In this document: positions 1-11,576 of the stretch, piece after piece
Layout of the letters: each line of letters begins with the position of its first letter
Position numbering within the stretch: position 1 is the first letter of the stretch
Assembly (NCBI GenBank): GCA_029959085.1
Contig: JARWIR010000016.1
Location: 20,965,499-21,029,498 of the forward strand
From: Nemophila menziesii
Taxonomy: Eukaryota > Streptophyta > Magnoliopsida > Boraginales > Hydrophyllaceae
DNA: 64,000 nt
Direction of reading: 5' to 3'
Notes under the pieces: generated by a model
The model's input: only the letters and a program-made list of their open reading frames with translations
The model's database searches: none
Told to the model about the DNA's origin: nothing
Position numbers and translations under genes: made by a program

Positions 1-1193
1 ATACTGATTTTATTTGTTCAGAGTCTGTAATTGTTTCACCATTGTCTTTAGTGAGAACTGAGACTTTATTTCTAGCATATCTTCCTTTAATTACTTTATA
101 GAAATAAGCCGAGTTACAATCCATATTAGTTGTAAAAGTGGCTTTAGCTTTTTGTCTTAATATATTATGCTGTATAAGTATAGCATTTTCTAAGTCCTTC
201 TCCAATAAATTTTCCTCCCTGAGAATATCATCATCAGTGTTACCCTCCATAATAAGAGTTTTCACCTTTGTTAGATTGCTTTTAATGGACTCTATATTTG
301 TTGAGTTTCTCCTGAAATATGTGTTGTTGAATTTTTTTCAAGGCAGTTTTAGTACACTTCTGTTTGTAGCATTATTTGAACATTAAATTCCCATCAGTAT
401 GTTGATTCCAGGCCTTCTTAACCGTATCAAGGAACTTCTCATGAGATGTCCAAATATTAAAGAATTTGAATGAGCTTTTGTAGTGTTTCTTTTGATCACC
501 AAATTCTATCTTCAAGGCACAGTGATCTGAAGTTGAAGGAGGGATGATAATTACTTTTGATTCATTTGTATCCATCCACTTTGCATTAATAAACACTCTA
601 TCAATCTTACTAGCCCTTATCTTAGTTGTGCTCTTGTTAGTCCATGTGTAATACTGTCCTGAGTAATTATGTTCATATAAGTTTGCATCATCTAGGCAGT
701 CTGCAAATTCTATTGCTCCATTTTCAAGCTCATCACAGTTCCTATCTTGAATCTTCAGAATCTCATTAAAGTCTCCAGGCACACAAACTCTATCACTCTC
801 ATGATCTTTACTCCACTGTACAATATCAGTCCATAAGCTCCTCCTGTCTTTATCATCGTTAAAGGCATATACAATAGCTATATAGTATATATCCTTATTT
901 TCATTAGATTCCATCTCAATAAAAATTGCTTGAGCAGTCTCTTTGAGCAGATTAACTTTTACATAGTCCTTATCCCACAAAATCCATATTCTACCCGAGT
1001 CATCCTTGTTGTAGTTGTGAATCATCTCTAAGTTTGAGAAATGGGCTTTTATTATAGCAGATACATTACTAACTTTAACTTTTGTTTCTAGTAGTCCAAC
1101 TAAGTTGACTTTATTATTTACTAGAAAGTCTTTAACATCTAATTGACGCAAGACATTATTCAAACCTCTTACATTCCATGTAGCTACAATCAT
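1..1193 (-). pseudogene. LINE A ORF2, endonuclease domain plus linker (one stop, cut by window edge)
   Basis: An apurinic-type endonuclease of the EEP family, which nicks target DNA to prime reverse transcription. The ORF opens at 1193 with MIVATWNVRGLNN (Asn7) and has LLETK (Glu36), a GDFNEI motif near residue 139 and SDHC (Asp223-His224) near the end, so the catalytic set is present. A TAA at 372-374 ends the frame after MFK. The same frame continues to the window edge with a plausible lysine-rich linker toward the reverse transcriptase. The single stop probably inactivates the copy. Reverse transcriptase would lie beyond position 1. Confidence 0.85.
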
Positions 1194-2401
1194 ATGTTTG
1201 GAGGTCTTGTTATTTCATTACCTCCTTCATGATTTATGAATTGAAGGACATCTCTATCTATATTGTCTTCATTAGTTTGCAAGTCTTTATACTTGTTGTT
1301 AGTTGATATAACTGAATTGTTAACTCTTGCACTAGTTTCACCCTGATGTGTTACTTGTTTTCCTCGCGCATTTTTCCATTTGTTTTCTTTATCATCAGTT
1401 TTTCCTTGATCATTAGTTTGCATACGTTTGGGCCTCCATACTTTTTGAATGTTATTGCATTTAGTTTCAATGTGACCAAATTTATTACACTTCAAGCATA
1501 AGATCGGTTTCCAATCGTATTCAACTTTGACTTCATGTAAATCTTCTTTTCCCACATCAACATACACTGTTTCAGGTAACTCTTCTTTAGTATTAATCTC
1601 TACACAAACTCTTGCGTATCCTAACCTTGTTTTCGACTCTGTAATCGAATCCATCTGCAAAGGGACTCCAATTCCACTTGCGACATAACTAAGACCGCGT
1701 TGTGTCCATAAATTCATTGGTACGTTTATAAGTTTAGCACATACCGGGATTCTTGTAACATCTATAGCTTCAAATTGAATATTAGGTGTCCAAGGTCTTA
1801 GTAACAGAGGTTTACCATTTATGTGCCAAAATTGTTCCATAGCTTTGTCACAATTTTGCTGATTCTCGAACTTAAAAACATATAGCCCTTTTCCACTTGA
1901 TTTTACCTCGACTTTCCCTAACTTCTGCCATTGAAATTTAACGAAATTGGTAATAGCATAGAAGTTTGGAGGATTATCGAGAAATTGACCTACAAGACAA
2001 TTAACCCATTGTTCATCTCCTTCATCAAACACATCCTTAGGTGGTTTAATAACTTTCTTCATTCCTTGTTTTTCCGGCAAGTGAAAATCAAGCTTGAAAG
2101 TCTTGTCAACTCCTTTTTTGAAGAGAGTTGACCACATAGTAGGTTCCTTGTTGATACTTTGTTCCGGTGTCTCTTCTACCACTTGTATCGGAGTGTTAAC
2201 CGGAGTTTGAGGTTCAGATCTTTGAGTCGGTGACTGAGCTTCTACTGATTTTTTAGTTTTAGATCCTTCAATGATTTCATTTACTTCATTCGAAATACTC
2301 GGAGAGAAGATTTCCCTTGTGATCTTGCTATATTTCGTCTTTGTTCTTGGGATCGACTTTCCATTTTGATTTACTTTGTTCGAGTTTATCAATTTAGTCA
2401 T
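1190..2401 (-). CDS. LINE A ORF1 protein (DUF4283-like, CCHC zinc knuckle)
   Basis: A 403-residue uninterrupted ORF encoding the nucleic-acid-binding (gag-like) protein of a plant LINE. A basic, Ser/Thr-rich N-terminal third is followed by a DUF4283-like region (about residues 95-260) containing the typical WHINGKPLLLRPWTPN segment. Near residues 300-313 comes a zinc knuckle, CLKCNKFGHIETKC, matching CX2CX4HX4C. The C-terminus is lysine/asparagine rich. Such proteins are thought to coat the element RNA. The stop overlaps the ORF2 start as ATGA, so ORF2 could be translated by termination-reinitiation. No stop or frameshift is seen. The ATG at 2401 is chosen because it opens the frame after a stop-rich leader. 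Confidence 0.88.
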   Translation of the reverse strand: MTKLINSNKVNQNGKSIPRTKTKYSKITREIFSPSISNEVNEIIEGSKTKKSVEAQSPTQRSEPQTPVNTPIQVVEETPEQSINKEPTMWSTLFKKGVDKTFKLDFHLPEKQGMKKVIKPPKDVFDEGDEQWVNCLVGQFLDNPPNFYAITNFVKFQWQKLGKVEVKSSGKGLYVFKFENQQNCDKAMEQFWHINGKPLLLRPWTPNIQFEAIDVTRIPVCAKLINVPMNLWTQRGLSYVASGIGVPLQMDSITESKTRLGYARVCVEINTKEELPETVYVDVGKEDLHEVKVEYDWKPILCLKCNKFGHIETKCNNIQKVWRPKRMQTNDQGKTDDKENKWKNARGKQVTHQGETSARVNNSVISTNNKYKDLQTNEDNIDRDVLQFINHEGGNEITRPPNI

Positions 2402-2721
2402 TTTGAGATATGAACACGAGAGAGGTGAAGGTTAATGGTGGGAATATTTGTTTAAGTGGTGGTCGGTTGACTGGATAAGAATGAAAGGATAATGTTTTTT
2501 ATGAATTTGACCTAGTGATAGATCCCAGATTTTGGGATAAACACCAAATCAGAGAAAAGAAAAAGCAAAAAAGGTGTGTTTTGTGGATAAAAGTGGTGGA
2601 AAAAAGAAAAAATCTGGTGGAATAAAAGTTAGGTGGGAAGAATGGCTAGAGAGGATTTTTTCTAGTGTTGACTCTCATTTGACTTTTTTCTCAGGTATAA
2701 ATTTCTAAATACTCTCATTTG

Positions 2722-2754
2722 ATATGATTTGATTTTTTTTGTATCAAATCATAT
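2722..2754. repeat. Perfect 12-bp inverted repeat (hairpin)
   Basis: ATATGATTTGAT at 2722-2733 is followed by a 9-nt T-rich loop and its exact reverse complement at 2743-2754. It sits just outside the presumed 5' end of LINE A. Its role is unknown. Confidence 0.7.
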
Positions 2755-3265
2755 TTAGTAGTAGGCGAATTCATCTCACAAGGACATTTGGAAAACCCAA
2801 TAGGCCTTTTAAAATGGTTCCACATATGAGATTCGGTGAAGTCATATACTAGTCACCCATATGTTTTTGTCTCATATCCAAATAATTTGTGGGATTAAAA
2901 TATCCCCACAAATTGAGGAGATATATCCTCGAGTCTTTCGGCAAAGTCCTGAAAAGGCATCAACCTTGTCATCCTCCCTCATGTAATATGGTGATTTTAT
3001 GATACCTTGATCATATTGTTAACAATTTTCATGTGTTGTATCAGAGTATGGGACAATTTCAGCTTATAATTTCAAAGTGTTGTTATTTTTTCATTTAAAT
3101 CTTCCCTTTGTCCTAGACTGCATCAGTAGGTCGAATCTAAATTCTCACGATCCCCATGATTGTGTCATCACCATTTTTCACTATATAGAAGATTAAGAAA
3201 AAAATTTACCACCTTTTGAAGTAACAATGATACATTTTCGAAACTAAATACTCTTTATAGTTAAG
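2755..3265. other. Unassigned non-coding stretch
   Basis: No ORF, terminal repeat or known domain could be supported here. It is moderately AT-rich and contains several CATATG/CTCATAT words, but no clear tandem unit. Confidence 0.5.
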
Positions 3266-3418
3266 ATGTACAAGGCTCGAACCCCTCCCTGAACATGGGT
3301 AACCTAGTTCTGATTTACCATGAGAATATATATGGGGAGGCATGTATATCTCCGTGGGATTAGTCGGGTGCATGCAAGCTAGCCCGGATCACCCATGTAA
3401 CCCAAAAAAAAATGTACA
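3266..3418 (+). mobile_element. SINE (TS/SolS-like 3' region) with 7-bp target duplication
   Basis: A 139-bp insert (3273-3411) is flanked by ATGTACA at 3266-3272 and 3412-3418 and ends in an A9 run. Its 3' half contains GGGATTAGTCGGGTGCATGC and AAGCTAGCCCGGATCACC. This closely resembles the 3' region I recall from the TS/SolS SINE families of Solanaceae and Convolvulaceae. The 5' end starts near AGGCTCGAACCCC, so the tRNA-like head looks reduced or truncated. The family name rests on memory. Confidence 0.65.
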
Positions 3419-3984
3419 TCACAAATGATTAAGCTATTGGTCATTAGTATTGTTGGTCAGGGTACGAATCACACAAGATCAGAACCATATCAATAAAAAA
3501 ATTATTTCTTCACCTTTTTTTTTTCATTACGCATAAACCAAAAAAATTATTATTCATATATAAAAAAACTAATATAGTAACAACACTTTGATACCTTATT
3601 ATAGAAAATTATATATCAAAGATATAAATAATTACCTCCTGAAGCAACAGAAATCACAATTTTGAAAAGTTTCGGTCGTTTATCGTCTTATTGGAAGAAC
3701 AACCTTTTCACCACCTAAATGTCTGCCTTTAATATTTTGGTAATTGTGTGTTTTTACTTTTTTGTGACGAAGAAAGAGTAAAGGAAAAATCAAAGTGCTC
3801 TTTTTTTTTTTTTTTTTTTTAAAGTTTTGAGTTCTTACTCATACAATTTTCTTTTTTCCCTTTTATAGAGAAAATAAAGGATAAGGTAAGAAAGTTATTT
3901 GGTTAATTGTAACCTCTTTATGGGGAAATGATTTTTGTTTGAACTCTAATTTCAAATATAATTGATGTATCATCCTATCACGGG
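3419..3984. other. AT-rich spacer with a poly(T) run
   Basis: No coding signal. A run of about 22 T lies near 3800-3821. It could be the tail of a minus-strand retroinsertion, but no flanking duplication was found. Confidence 0.5.
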
Positions 3985-4259
3985 TAACATGTAATAAAAG
4001 AGTAAAAACATTTTTGAGAGAGAGGTTAGAGGGGTTCCTCCTAAATCTTCCCGATTTAGTACCTACCTCACTATTTTTGCTCTATTCCTTTAATTTCTTG
4101 ATGAATCAAACAAAAAGTCAACAAGATCAAAGATTCTCATTGTTTTATTTTTTCCCGGGGGACACCAAACTTCCTCACCTAGCTTCCGCCACCAAGGAGC
4201 CACCAGACTCCAAGAACCTCATGTATTAGGTAAACTCGGATGAGCGGTCCCTCTCAAGC

Positions 4260-6448
4260 ATGACTAGCCTCATGGTAGCTCATAAATCACCAGGTATTGG
4301 TCTTCTTAGAGCGTCTAAGGAGAGTAGAAAGGTGAGATTTAATAATAGTTTGGGGAAACTAAATCCTAGGTTGGTTAATATTGAGGAGGAAGATACAGAG
4401 TGGTCTTGTGTAGGGATTATTGAATATTTCTCCACATGGACAACAACCCACCAGATCAGCGACCTTGGGAGATGGAACATCCGCCAAAAAATGCAGCATT
4501 GCTCGGCCGAGCTCTCCACCAAGGAGGAGCTATTTTGGATATATTAGGAAGGTGTTTTTGGAAAGTTTAGTGCTAAGTTTGCTAATTTGGGTGCTTTTGA
4601 TATATCCATTGAGTCTAAAACTAAAATTTTCAAAGCTAGGGAGGGCATTGAGAAGCACAAATTAGAGAAAACTTGTCACTCACCAAGTGTTTGATAAAAT
4701 GTCGCAATCAAGTTCTTTGGGAAATAAGGTGATTAAGGAGAGTTTAGTTGAAGACTCTTATGAATAAAAGAATATGGTCCACCGAGGGAGTGAAAGGACC
4801 ACTGGGGGACATGTGAACTTGGTGGGGAACCTCGTCGCTAATGCAAAGAGTCTGGGAGAATCCTACTCAACTAAAGAAGGAGGTGTGAAATTGGATTACA
4901 AAAATGTGCTTTTAAATAACCGAAAAGCATCGGTAGCAATGGAGCTACAATAATTTGAGTCTGTTGAGGGTGAAATGTTACAACTATTGGAGAGTGATGT
5001 GTTGACAGCTGAACAAGCATTTGGGCTTTCACTCATTGGTTATGTGGCCAAGAAAAATTCTCTGGATATGGAGGATAATCAGAGAATCGTAAAGTAATGG
5101 AAGGTGTATTTGTAAAGTTTGAAGACACCCTAGTGGTTGGCTTGTGTTCAAATTCGATAGATATGAGGATAGGAGGAGTATACTCACTAAGGGACATTTA
5201 GGTTCTTATGTGTAGATTATTCTGCTTACCGAAATTCCATATTTTTTCACCTTTGGGCATCTTGAGATGACAAAGATATAGGTATGGATTATCCTTCGAA
5301 ACCTTCTGGAACAAGCTCGTAACTTCTATGGGTTAGCGAAAGTTGCTTCACAACTGGGTAATCCTATACGTACTGATGGGATTACTATTGAGAGAGAGGA
5401 TATAATTTATGCTAGAGTGCTTGTGTAATTGGCTTTGAGAAAGAAACAAAAAGATGTTGTGGAGTTTGGATCGCCCGAATGGAAAAGAAACTGGGTAAAA
5501 GTGGAGTATGAGAATTTACCCACGTGTTGTTCGAAATGCAAAGCTTTTGGTCATTTGGAGGGTAAGTGATTTTATGTTTTTGAGAAGAACATGCGGGAAG
5601 GTGGGAATATTAAAAGGATGGAGTTGAGAAAGGGGAAGGGAGACCTTAATTTGTAGTGACTGGGAGTGCAATTTACTGAAAAATTGGGTAATACTATCAA
5701 GAATAAGGTGCATAAAACCGTTGAGTTTTAGTAACTTATATTACCTTAAATAGAGATCCAACAGTTTATAGGAACTTGAGGAGTAGTATGGGGAGCAAGT
5801 ACATGCTTCGAATAAGTCTGGTGCATGTACAAGTCAGTCCGCTCCAGCTATGGATCACAACTCCTACACAGGTTTTGGTCCTTCTCGGCTCCAACAGTCG
5901 ACTTTAGTATTTGTACATGTTCAATCTGTAGGTGGAGATGTAGTAAGGGATGGTCCAGGTACCTCATCTCTAGCTCAAAAATCGGACAGTGATGTTACTG
6001 TCACAACTGATATTTCGACAGCATCCATGGGGAAGAAACAGGCGCACACAACTATTATCGCGCAGTTTTTTAGCTCAAAATCTACTGCAATTTTAAATAA
6101 TAATAATTCAATGGTAGATTTTGCAGAAGGTTCGCGTGGAGGTTATGTCAGAAAAGTAATTGGGTATTTTGAGGTTTTCGGGTGCTTCGGGTCAGTCGAT
6201 ATTGCTGTAGAATTAAAATATGGATGTTGTGGGTGGTTTAGCGAATAACAATTTGGATTTGGGAGTTGAGAGTGTTTTGGAGGAACCGTTCCAATTGGTT
6301 GTTTATCAGAGATCGACAAAACGTGAGGCGGGTGAAAAGAAACTATACTTGCTAGATTAGAATATGCTCCCCAAAAGAGGAAATATTGGAGAGAAAAGGG
6401 TGCTAGTCTTAGAAGTGCGAATATAGGGAAGCCCTCTAGAACCATTTA
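4260..6448 (+). pseudogene. LINE B ORF1 pseudogene (DUF4283-like, broken zinc knuckle)
   Basis: Pieces of a plant LINE ORF1 appear in several frames. Around 5270-5560 the sequence encodes DUF4283-type text, including YARVLV, WVKVEYENLP and then CCSKCKAFGHLEGK. In that knuckle the final cysteine codon is replaced by TGA at 5567-5569, which destroys CX2CX4HX4C and ends the frame. Upstream pieces (4260-4547 and about 4920-5100) are lysine/serine rich. Downstream to 6448 is a low-complexity C-terminal region. ORF2 begins just after, at 6449. Confidence 0.72.
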
Positions 6449-9400
6449 ATGATTATTACAAATTGGAACACAAGGGGTTTTGGCTCTACCCATACGAGGC
6501 GGGGCGTATTTAATCTTATTACAAGGAGCATTGATATTTTGGGTATTTTGGAGACGAAGAGTAACAAGAAGAGTGTGGAATATTTTAAATACGATGCTTA
6601 GAGTTTGGGAATATGTGGATCACTTTAATATTCTGGATCATGGGAGGATTATTATTAATTGGGACCCAAATAAGGTGGAAGTTGGGATTCTTACTAGGAC
6701 GTCTCAAGCTATCCATTATAAAGTTGTGTTTAAGGTAACTTCTATCAGCCTTTACACTTCTTTTATTTATGGTCTAATTGATAAAATTGTATGAAAGGAC
6801 TTGTGGAGGGATCTTCCAGATCATACATCTACCTTGGACGATTCATGGCCTCTCTAGGGTGATTTGATTACATTCTAGCTTACAGTGAGAGAAAGAATGG
6901 TAAGAATGTTTCTTTGGGTGATTTCAAAGAATTCCCGGATTGTTATAAGGCTTGGTTTGGAAAATGTGAAATATTCAGGTCAATTCATTACTTGGGACAA
7001 TAATCATGTCCTTAGTAGGATTGCTCGTGCGTTGGGAAATGGTAAACTTGAAGCTTCAGATCATTATGTTCATGTGGAATTTTTGTTGAAGTCTAGTTTA
7101 TCCAATCTTTTTCCTTGTATTCTATCTCCTTTTCTACAACATGTTAAAAGATTTACTCTTTTTAAATTCTTTAACATATGGGTGGAACATAAGTATTATG
7201 GTCAAGTGGTGGAAAACGAATGGAATAGGAGTCTTATTTCGAGTAAAAAGCAATATATTTTGTAACAAAAATTGGGGGCTTTGAAGTTTGATTTGAGGAA
7301 GCTTGATAAGGAGCATTATTCACATATTTACGAGAGATCTAAGAAGGTGAGAGAGTATCTTGAAGTAGTTGAGGTTAGTATCCTATAAAACCTGGGTATT
7401 GATGTTAACTTTGATGAGTTAGTTGGGATTCGTGAGAAGGCTGGTCTCTTGAGAAAGACGAGATTAGTTTTCTCCAACAAAAATCTAACCTTGGCTAGAC
7501 AATTACGAGTGATAGATGCTCAAATATTTTTCATGGTATCGTGAAGAGTAAACAGAGGCGTAGACTTATTGCTAATATTTTTCATCCTAATGGTGAAGTC
7601 ACTACTTCGTGTGACCTAGTTTATGAAGCATTTATCGGTCACTATAAGTCCTTGTTTGGTAAAAAGAATATTTCTTACAATGTTGGGTAAGATTCTTTCG
7701 CATGAACAGGGTATGAATATCTGTAAAGTTGTTTCTGAGCTTGAGATTAAGAAGGCTATTTTTTGCATTGCTAATGACAAAGCTTCCGACCTGATGACTA
7801 TTCATATATTTTCTTTAAGCGATCGTGGGATCTCATTGGTGAGCAAGTTGTTCAAGCGGTACATAAATTTTTTACTTCCATATTTTTGCTTAACAACTTA
7901 ATGCTACTATTATTTCTTTAATTCCGATAAAATATGATCCGATTAAATTTTATGATTATCCGCCCATTTCTTGATGCAACTTAATTTATGAGGCTATTAC
8001 TATGATTATTATGAATCATTTAAAGCCGGTCTTGGATGAACCTGTGGACAAAGCTAAAAATGAGTTTGTATCTGGAAGATCGAATGGCCGAGAATATTTA
8101 TCTTATGCAAGAAACCTTGAGGGGGTACAATAATAATAGTAGCTCTTCGAGGTGCACTATTAAGATCGATTTGTGTAAAGCTTATGATATTCTATCTCTT
8201 GGGATTTTCTTCATGAATTACTAAAGGGTTTGAATTTTCCAAAAAACTATGGTTGATTGGATTAAGGCTTGTGTCACTACTACTTACTATTCGGTGGCTA
8301 TTAATGGTGAGGTCCATGAGTTCTTCAAGGGAGAGAAAGGTTTTATACAAGGTGATCCACTCTCACCTTATCTCTTTAATCTTTGTCTTAAATATCTTTT
8401 GAGGCTATTGAAGAAAAATACAAATCAAGGTTTCAAGTATCATCCCAAGTGTGAAAAAGTGAAGATTACTCATCTTGCCTTCACCGATGGTTTAACTCTT
8501 CTCTTTAAAGACAATGATATGTCCGTCAAGATACTTACAGATAGCTTGAAGAATTTTGAAGAGTGTTCAGGACTCCATTTGAACGTAACAAAGTCGAGTA
8601 TCTATTAAGTGGGGATTAAAAATAAAGAGCTTGAGAATATCTTGGAAACTACATGCTTAGATAAAGGAGATATGGATTTTTTTATATTTGTGTGTACCTC
8701 TAGGTTCTTCGGTTTTGCTTTCGAGAGATTACAAACCTCATTTTGACAAATTAGAGGGGTATGTAAGATGTTGGATTTCTTCTTCCCTTTCTTTTGCAGA
8801 AAGATTGGATTTTATTAGAACGGTTCTTCAAGGTGTTATTTTCTTTTGGTTCACTTTATTTTTTATTCTGTTTGGTGTTCGAGATGGAGGCATTAGCATT
8901 TGTAGAAATTTTTATCTGGATAGGAAGCCGCCACAAATTAAATGGAGTAAAATTTGTGTTCTGAAAGAGGAGTGTAGGCTTGTCTTGAAAGAGTTGGGTG
9001 CTTGGAACAAAGCATTGTTAATAAGGATGCTTTGAAATATTATTGAGAAAAAATTCTCTTTGGATCAAATAGATCCATGGGGAATATCTTCATTATGTTA
9101 ATTTTTGTGAATGGAAACCAAAGAAGGTGGATTCTCCGTTGTTGAAGAATATTTGGGGGCTTAAGGAGGTGTTTTGAGGGCCACTTTGGGTGGATGGTAG
9201 AGAGTGTATTTTGTCTCGATGGTGCTCCTCGGCAAACAATAAACCGATTATTCTAGAGGTATCTAGTGAGAATTTTATGCTTTATATAAGAAATCTTATG
9301 ATTTGTTTCCCCGTCGATCTTATATAAAGCCTTGGGAAAATATTGTTTGGGATTCTTATGTTACTCCTAAACATGTCATTGTTATTTGGATGACATTAAG

Positions 9401-9530
9401 GGAGAGACTCAAGACAAAAGATTATATGACCTACTTGAACTTGGATCCATTATGTGCTTTATGTGATGAGGATTTTAAATCAAATAAGCACCTTTATTTG
9501 GATTGTGTTTATGTTAAATATATTTGAGAT
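6449..9530 (+). pseudogene. LINE B ORF2 pseudogene: endonuclease, reverse transcriptase, zf-RVT
   Basis: The ATG at 6449 opens the typical start MIITNWNTRGFG, with ILETK soon after. A stop follows at about residue 50 and the endonuclease continues in another frame (HGRIIINWDP, TSQAIHYKV). The reverse transcriptase is seen as RCTIKIDLCKAYD near 8150, QGDPLSPYLF near 8350, and AFTDGL at 8477-8494, where the usual FADD box has become FTDG (8480-8491), losing a metal-binding Asp. A zf-RVT zinc motif (LCALCDEDFKSNKHLYLDC) lies at about 9450-9510. At least half a dozen frameshifts are needed to join the parts, so it is dead. Confidence 0.82.
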
Positions 9531-9989
9531 AAGATAAAGAAGTGGTTGGAAATTGTTAAGGAGGTAAATATATTATTGAGTGCATTAAAGTAAGTTAAGA
9601 AGTTCAAAACTCATGAGAATTGAAGAAGAAAAGCTTGGAAGGTAAGAAATAATCTTGCCATAAGAGGTGAACCATCTTCTCCGGAAGCGATTGTCAAGGA
9701 GATTAAGTGGTGCACTTATTCAATATTATTCTTTTTGTTCCTTCATCGTTCCTTCTTGGATGATAGTGGGTGTTTATCATGTAATAGAGTGAGATAGTTG
9801 CTTATGCATAACCTTGTTGCTAGCTTAAACTTTTGAGTCCAAGTATGTGACTATTTGTATAGTGTACAATTTCTTCGGTATTAGTATTATTGTTTACCAA
9901 ACCAAAAAAAACCTTTTATTTTATTCTTTCATATGTTCCGGTATGTATTCTTTTTGATTTTTTTTGGATAGGTAAAGAAATTACAAATT

Positions 9990-11240
9990 TTAAAACAAAA
10001 TAAATATATATGGATCATCCAATTCCTATCTTGTTGACGTCTTCATTTATTGAGTTAATGCTGAGATCGTGTTGATGTTGCATGGCTCTGTGTCTAGCTT
10101 TTTTAGCAAGTTTATCTACTTGTCCATTCAATCTTCTAGAGATATGCCTAAAAGTGATTGGTCTAAATTCCTCCGTCACATGGTTGATTCTCCGGATGTG
10201 CTGATGGATTTTCCAACTTGCAACTGACATATATAGTACCTTGAATGACATCAAGGTTATCTAAGCAATTAAGTTTGCTCTCCTCGGGAAAATCTTTGCC
10301 ATTTCTCTGTTGCCTTGAGGACTGCCACTGCCTCTCCTTCAAGTATTGTATCACAATATATTTTATCTTTATGTTCAACACTACTTCCAGTTCTTTATTG
10401 AAACTAAATAATCCCTATTCCCGTTTCTTCATATGTTTTGTTGAGTCCAGTTTATTTTTTTTAGTACATATGAGAGCCACTTTGGACTCAGAACCATTTT
10501 GACTCCAGTAAGATTCGATTCTAAGACCTATTGGTCTCTACGGAGTAGTCTAACCACTAGACTAACCATCGATCTTTTTTGTTTCCAATTTATACCATGT
10601 AATTCTTTCATCAATTTTTAGTAGAAAATATAACTTTATTACCATCTACAATGCAATCTTCATGAATTTCTTTTATTTTTGGCTTCCATATAATCCAAAG
10701 ATTAATAAAAAATAACCGAGAATAATTTTGTTATCCTATCCTCCTTTAGTGAAAGCGTCTCATACTTCTAAAATCCAATCCCTTAATTTAAAGTTACAAT
10801 CAATACTTCCTTTGATTTGTAGGGATGATCTTGTCCTAATTTCTTTGCATATATCGCAATCTAATAAAAAATGTTCAATTGTATTCTTATTACCAAAACA
10901 TCGGATAGACAAATTAAAATTTAACACATTTTTTTAGAATTATTTTTTGTTAGAATGACGTTATTACAATCTTTTTATATAAAAATTCTAATTTATTTTT
11001 GGAGTGATAGATTTCCAAACAGATTTCCATAGTCTGAAATTAAGATTCTCATTACTACTTATGGACTAAAAATGGTGTAAAAATTGATCTTTCAATTAAA
11101 ATTTTGTACCATGTGGAGTAATGTACGTTAGTAGAGAGGGGCCATATAAATTCTCGATGAAAACTCTAGTGATACAATTAATGATATATATGTTGGAAAA
11201 AGATTATCCAAAAAATATCATTAACGGTTTATTAGTGTTA
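9990..11240 (-). mobile_element. LINE C fragment: zf-RVT plus RNase H tail
   Basis: The minus strand of 10.80-10.92 kb encodes a zf-RVT-like RCFGNKNTIEHFLLDCDIC, and 10.02-10.38 kb encodes the end of a plant LINE RNase H domain (FRHISRRLNGQVDKLAKKAR). Between them lies a tRNA-like SINE. Only the 3' part of ORF2 is present, consistent with a 5'-truncated insertion. Multiple stops show decay. The right edge near 11240 lies beside an A20 run on the plus strand, whose origin is unclear. Confidence 0.7.
10495..10575 (-). mobile_element. tRNA-derived SINE head (RNA polymerase III A/B boxes)
   Basis: Read on the minus strand, TAGTCTAGTGG fits the A-box consensus TRGYNNAGTGG. About 35 nt downstream, GAATCGAATCT resembles the B box GGTTCGANTCC with three mismatches. 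This is the internal pol III promoter layout of a tRNA-derived SINE. It lies within LINE C. No CCA end or cloverleaf is convincing, so it is not called as a tRNA gene. The 3' body and tail were not delimited. Confidence 0.5.
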
Positions 11241-11384
11241 TAAAACCCCCAAAAAAAAAAAAAAAAAAAAAGAGGAGTTCGTATCAAATTCTCTAAAAGG
11301 GAAAAAGTAAAATACTGAGAGACAGACTCTGAGACAGAAATCACAAGACAACTAAAATAGCTTCAGAGAAATGATTAATACATT

Positions 11385-11576
11385 ATGACACGTATCAGGT
11401 AGCTCGTGAGCGGGCCCCTTATCTTGTCCATACTTTTGCAGCATCCACGTGGGACGTAGTGGAGGCTGTTACTGAGGTAATGTACAAGAGAAGGTGTTCT
11501 ATAAATTTATCCACTTACAACAAGCCACGTTTCCTATAATTGGGGATCTTCTCACGCCCCATTTTTAGTTTCTCTC
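11385..11576 (+). promoter_or_regulatory. Promoter-like segment with G-box and TATA box
   Basis: Unlike the surrounding repeats, this stretch is less AT-rich and carries ACGTG cores (CCACGTGGGACG near 11443 and CCACGTTTCC near 11524). It also has a TATA-like CTATAAATT near 11501, about 75 bp upstream of an ATG at 11577. G-boxes of this kind bind bZIP/bHLH factors. It may be a host gene promoter stranded by later LINE insertions. Confidence 0.4.

Larger units (their letters stand above)
1..2700 (-). mobile_element. LINE A: L1-type non-LTR retrotransposon, 5' portion
   Basis: From right to left (element 5' to 3') this holds a leader, an intact ORF1 and the endonuclease part of ORF2. The window edge cuts it before the reverse transcriptase, so the length and tail are unknown. 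The leader from 2402 to about 2690 has no ORF; its outer edge is a guess placed where the sequence changes near a 12-bp hairpin at 2722. ORF1 is uninterrupted, so this is probably the youngest LINE in the window, although ORF2 has one stop. Confidence 0.85.
3985..9908 (+). mobile_element. LINE B: decayed, near full-length L1-type retrotransposon
   Basis: A plus-strand LINE with recognisable ORF1 (about 4.26-5.8 kb), endonuclease (from 6449), reverse transcriptase (about 7.9-8.7 kb) and zf-RVT (about 9.35-9.53 kb), all scattered over three frames by indels and stops. The 3' end is placed at an A-rich stretch near 9900-9910. The 5' end near 3985 is a guess based on a GA-rich leader at about 4010. 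Its divergence makes it one of the oldest insertions here. Confidence 0.8.

Noticed and set aside
138..386. 82-aa plus-strand ORF
   Set aside because: Antisense shadow of LINE A ORF2; no protein-like pattern.
3798..3822. Poly(T) run as a retro-insertion tail
   Set aside because: No flanking duplication found.
10495..10575. tRNA gene
   Set aside because: A and B boxes are visible, but no cloverleaf, anticodon loop or acceptor pairing could be drawn. A SINE head fits better.
11250..11275. A20 run as the tail of a plus-strand insertion
   Set aside because: No target duplication and no identifiable element upstream.
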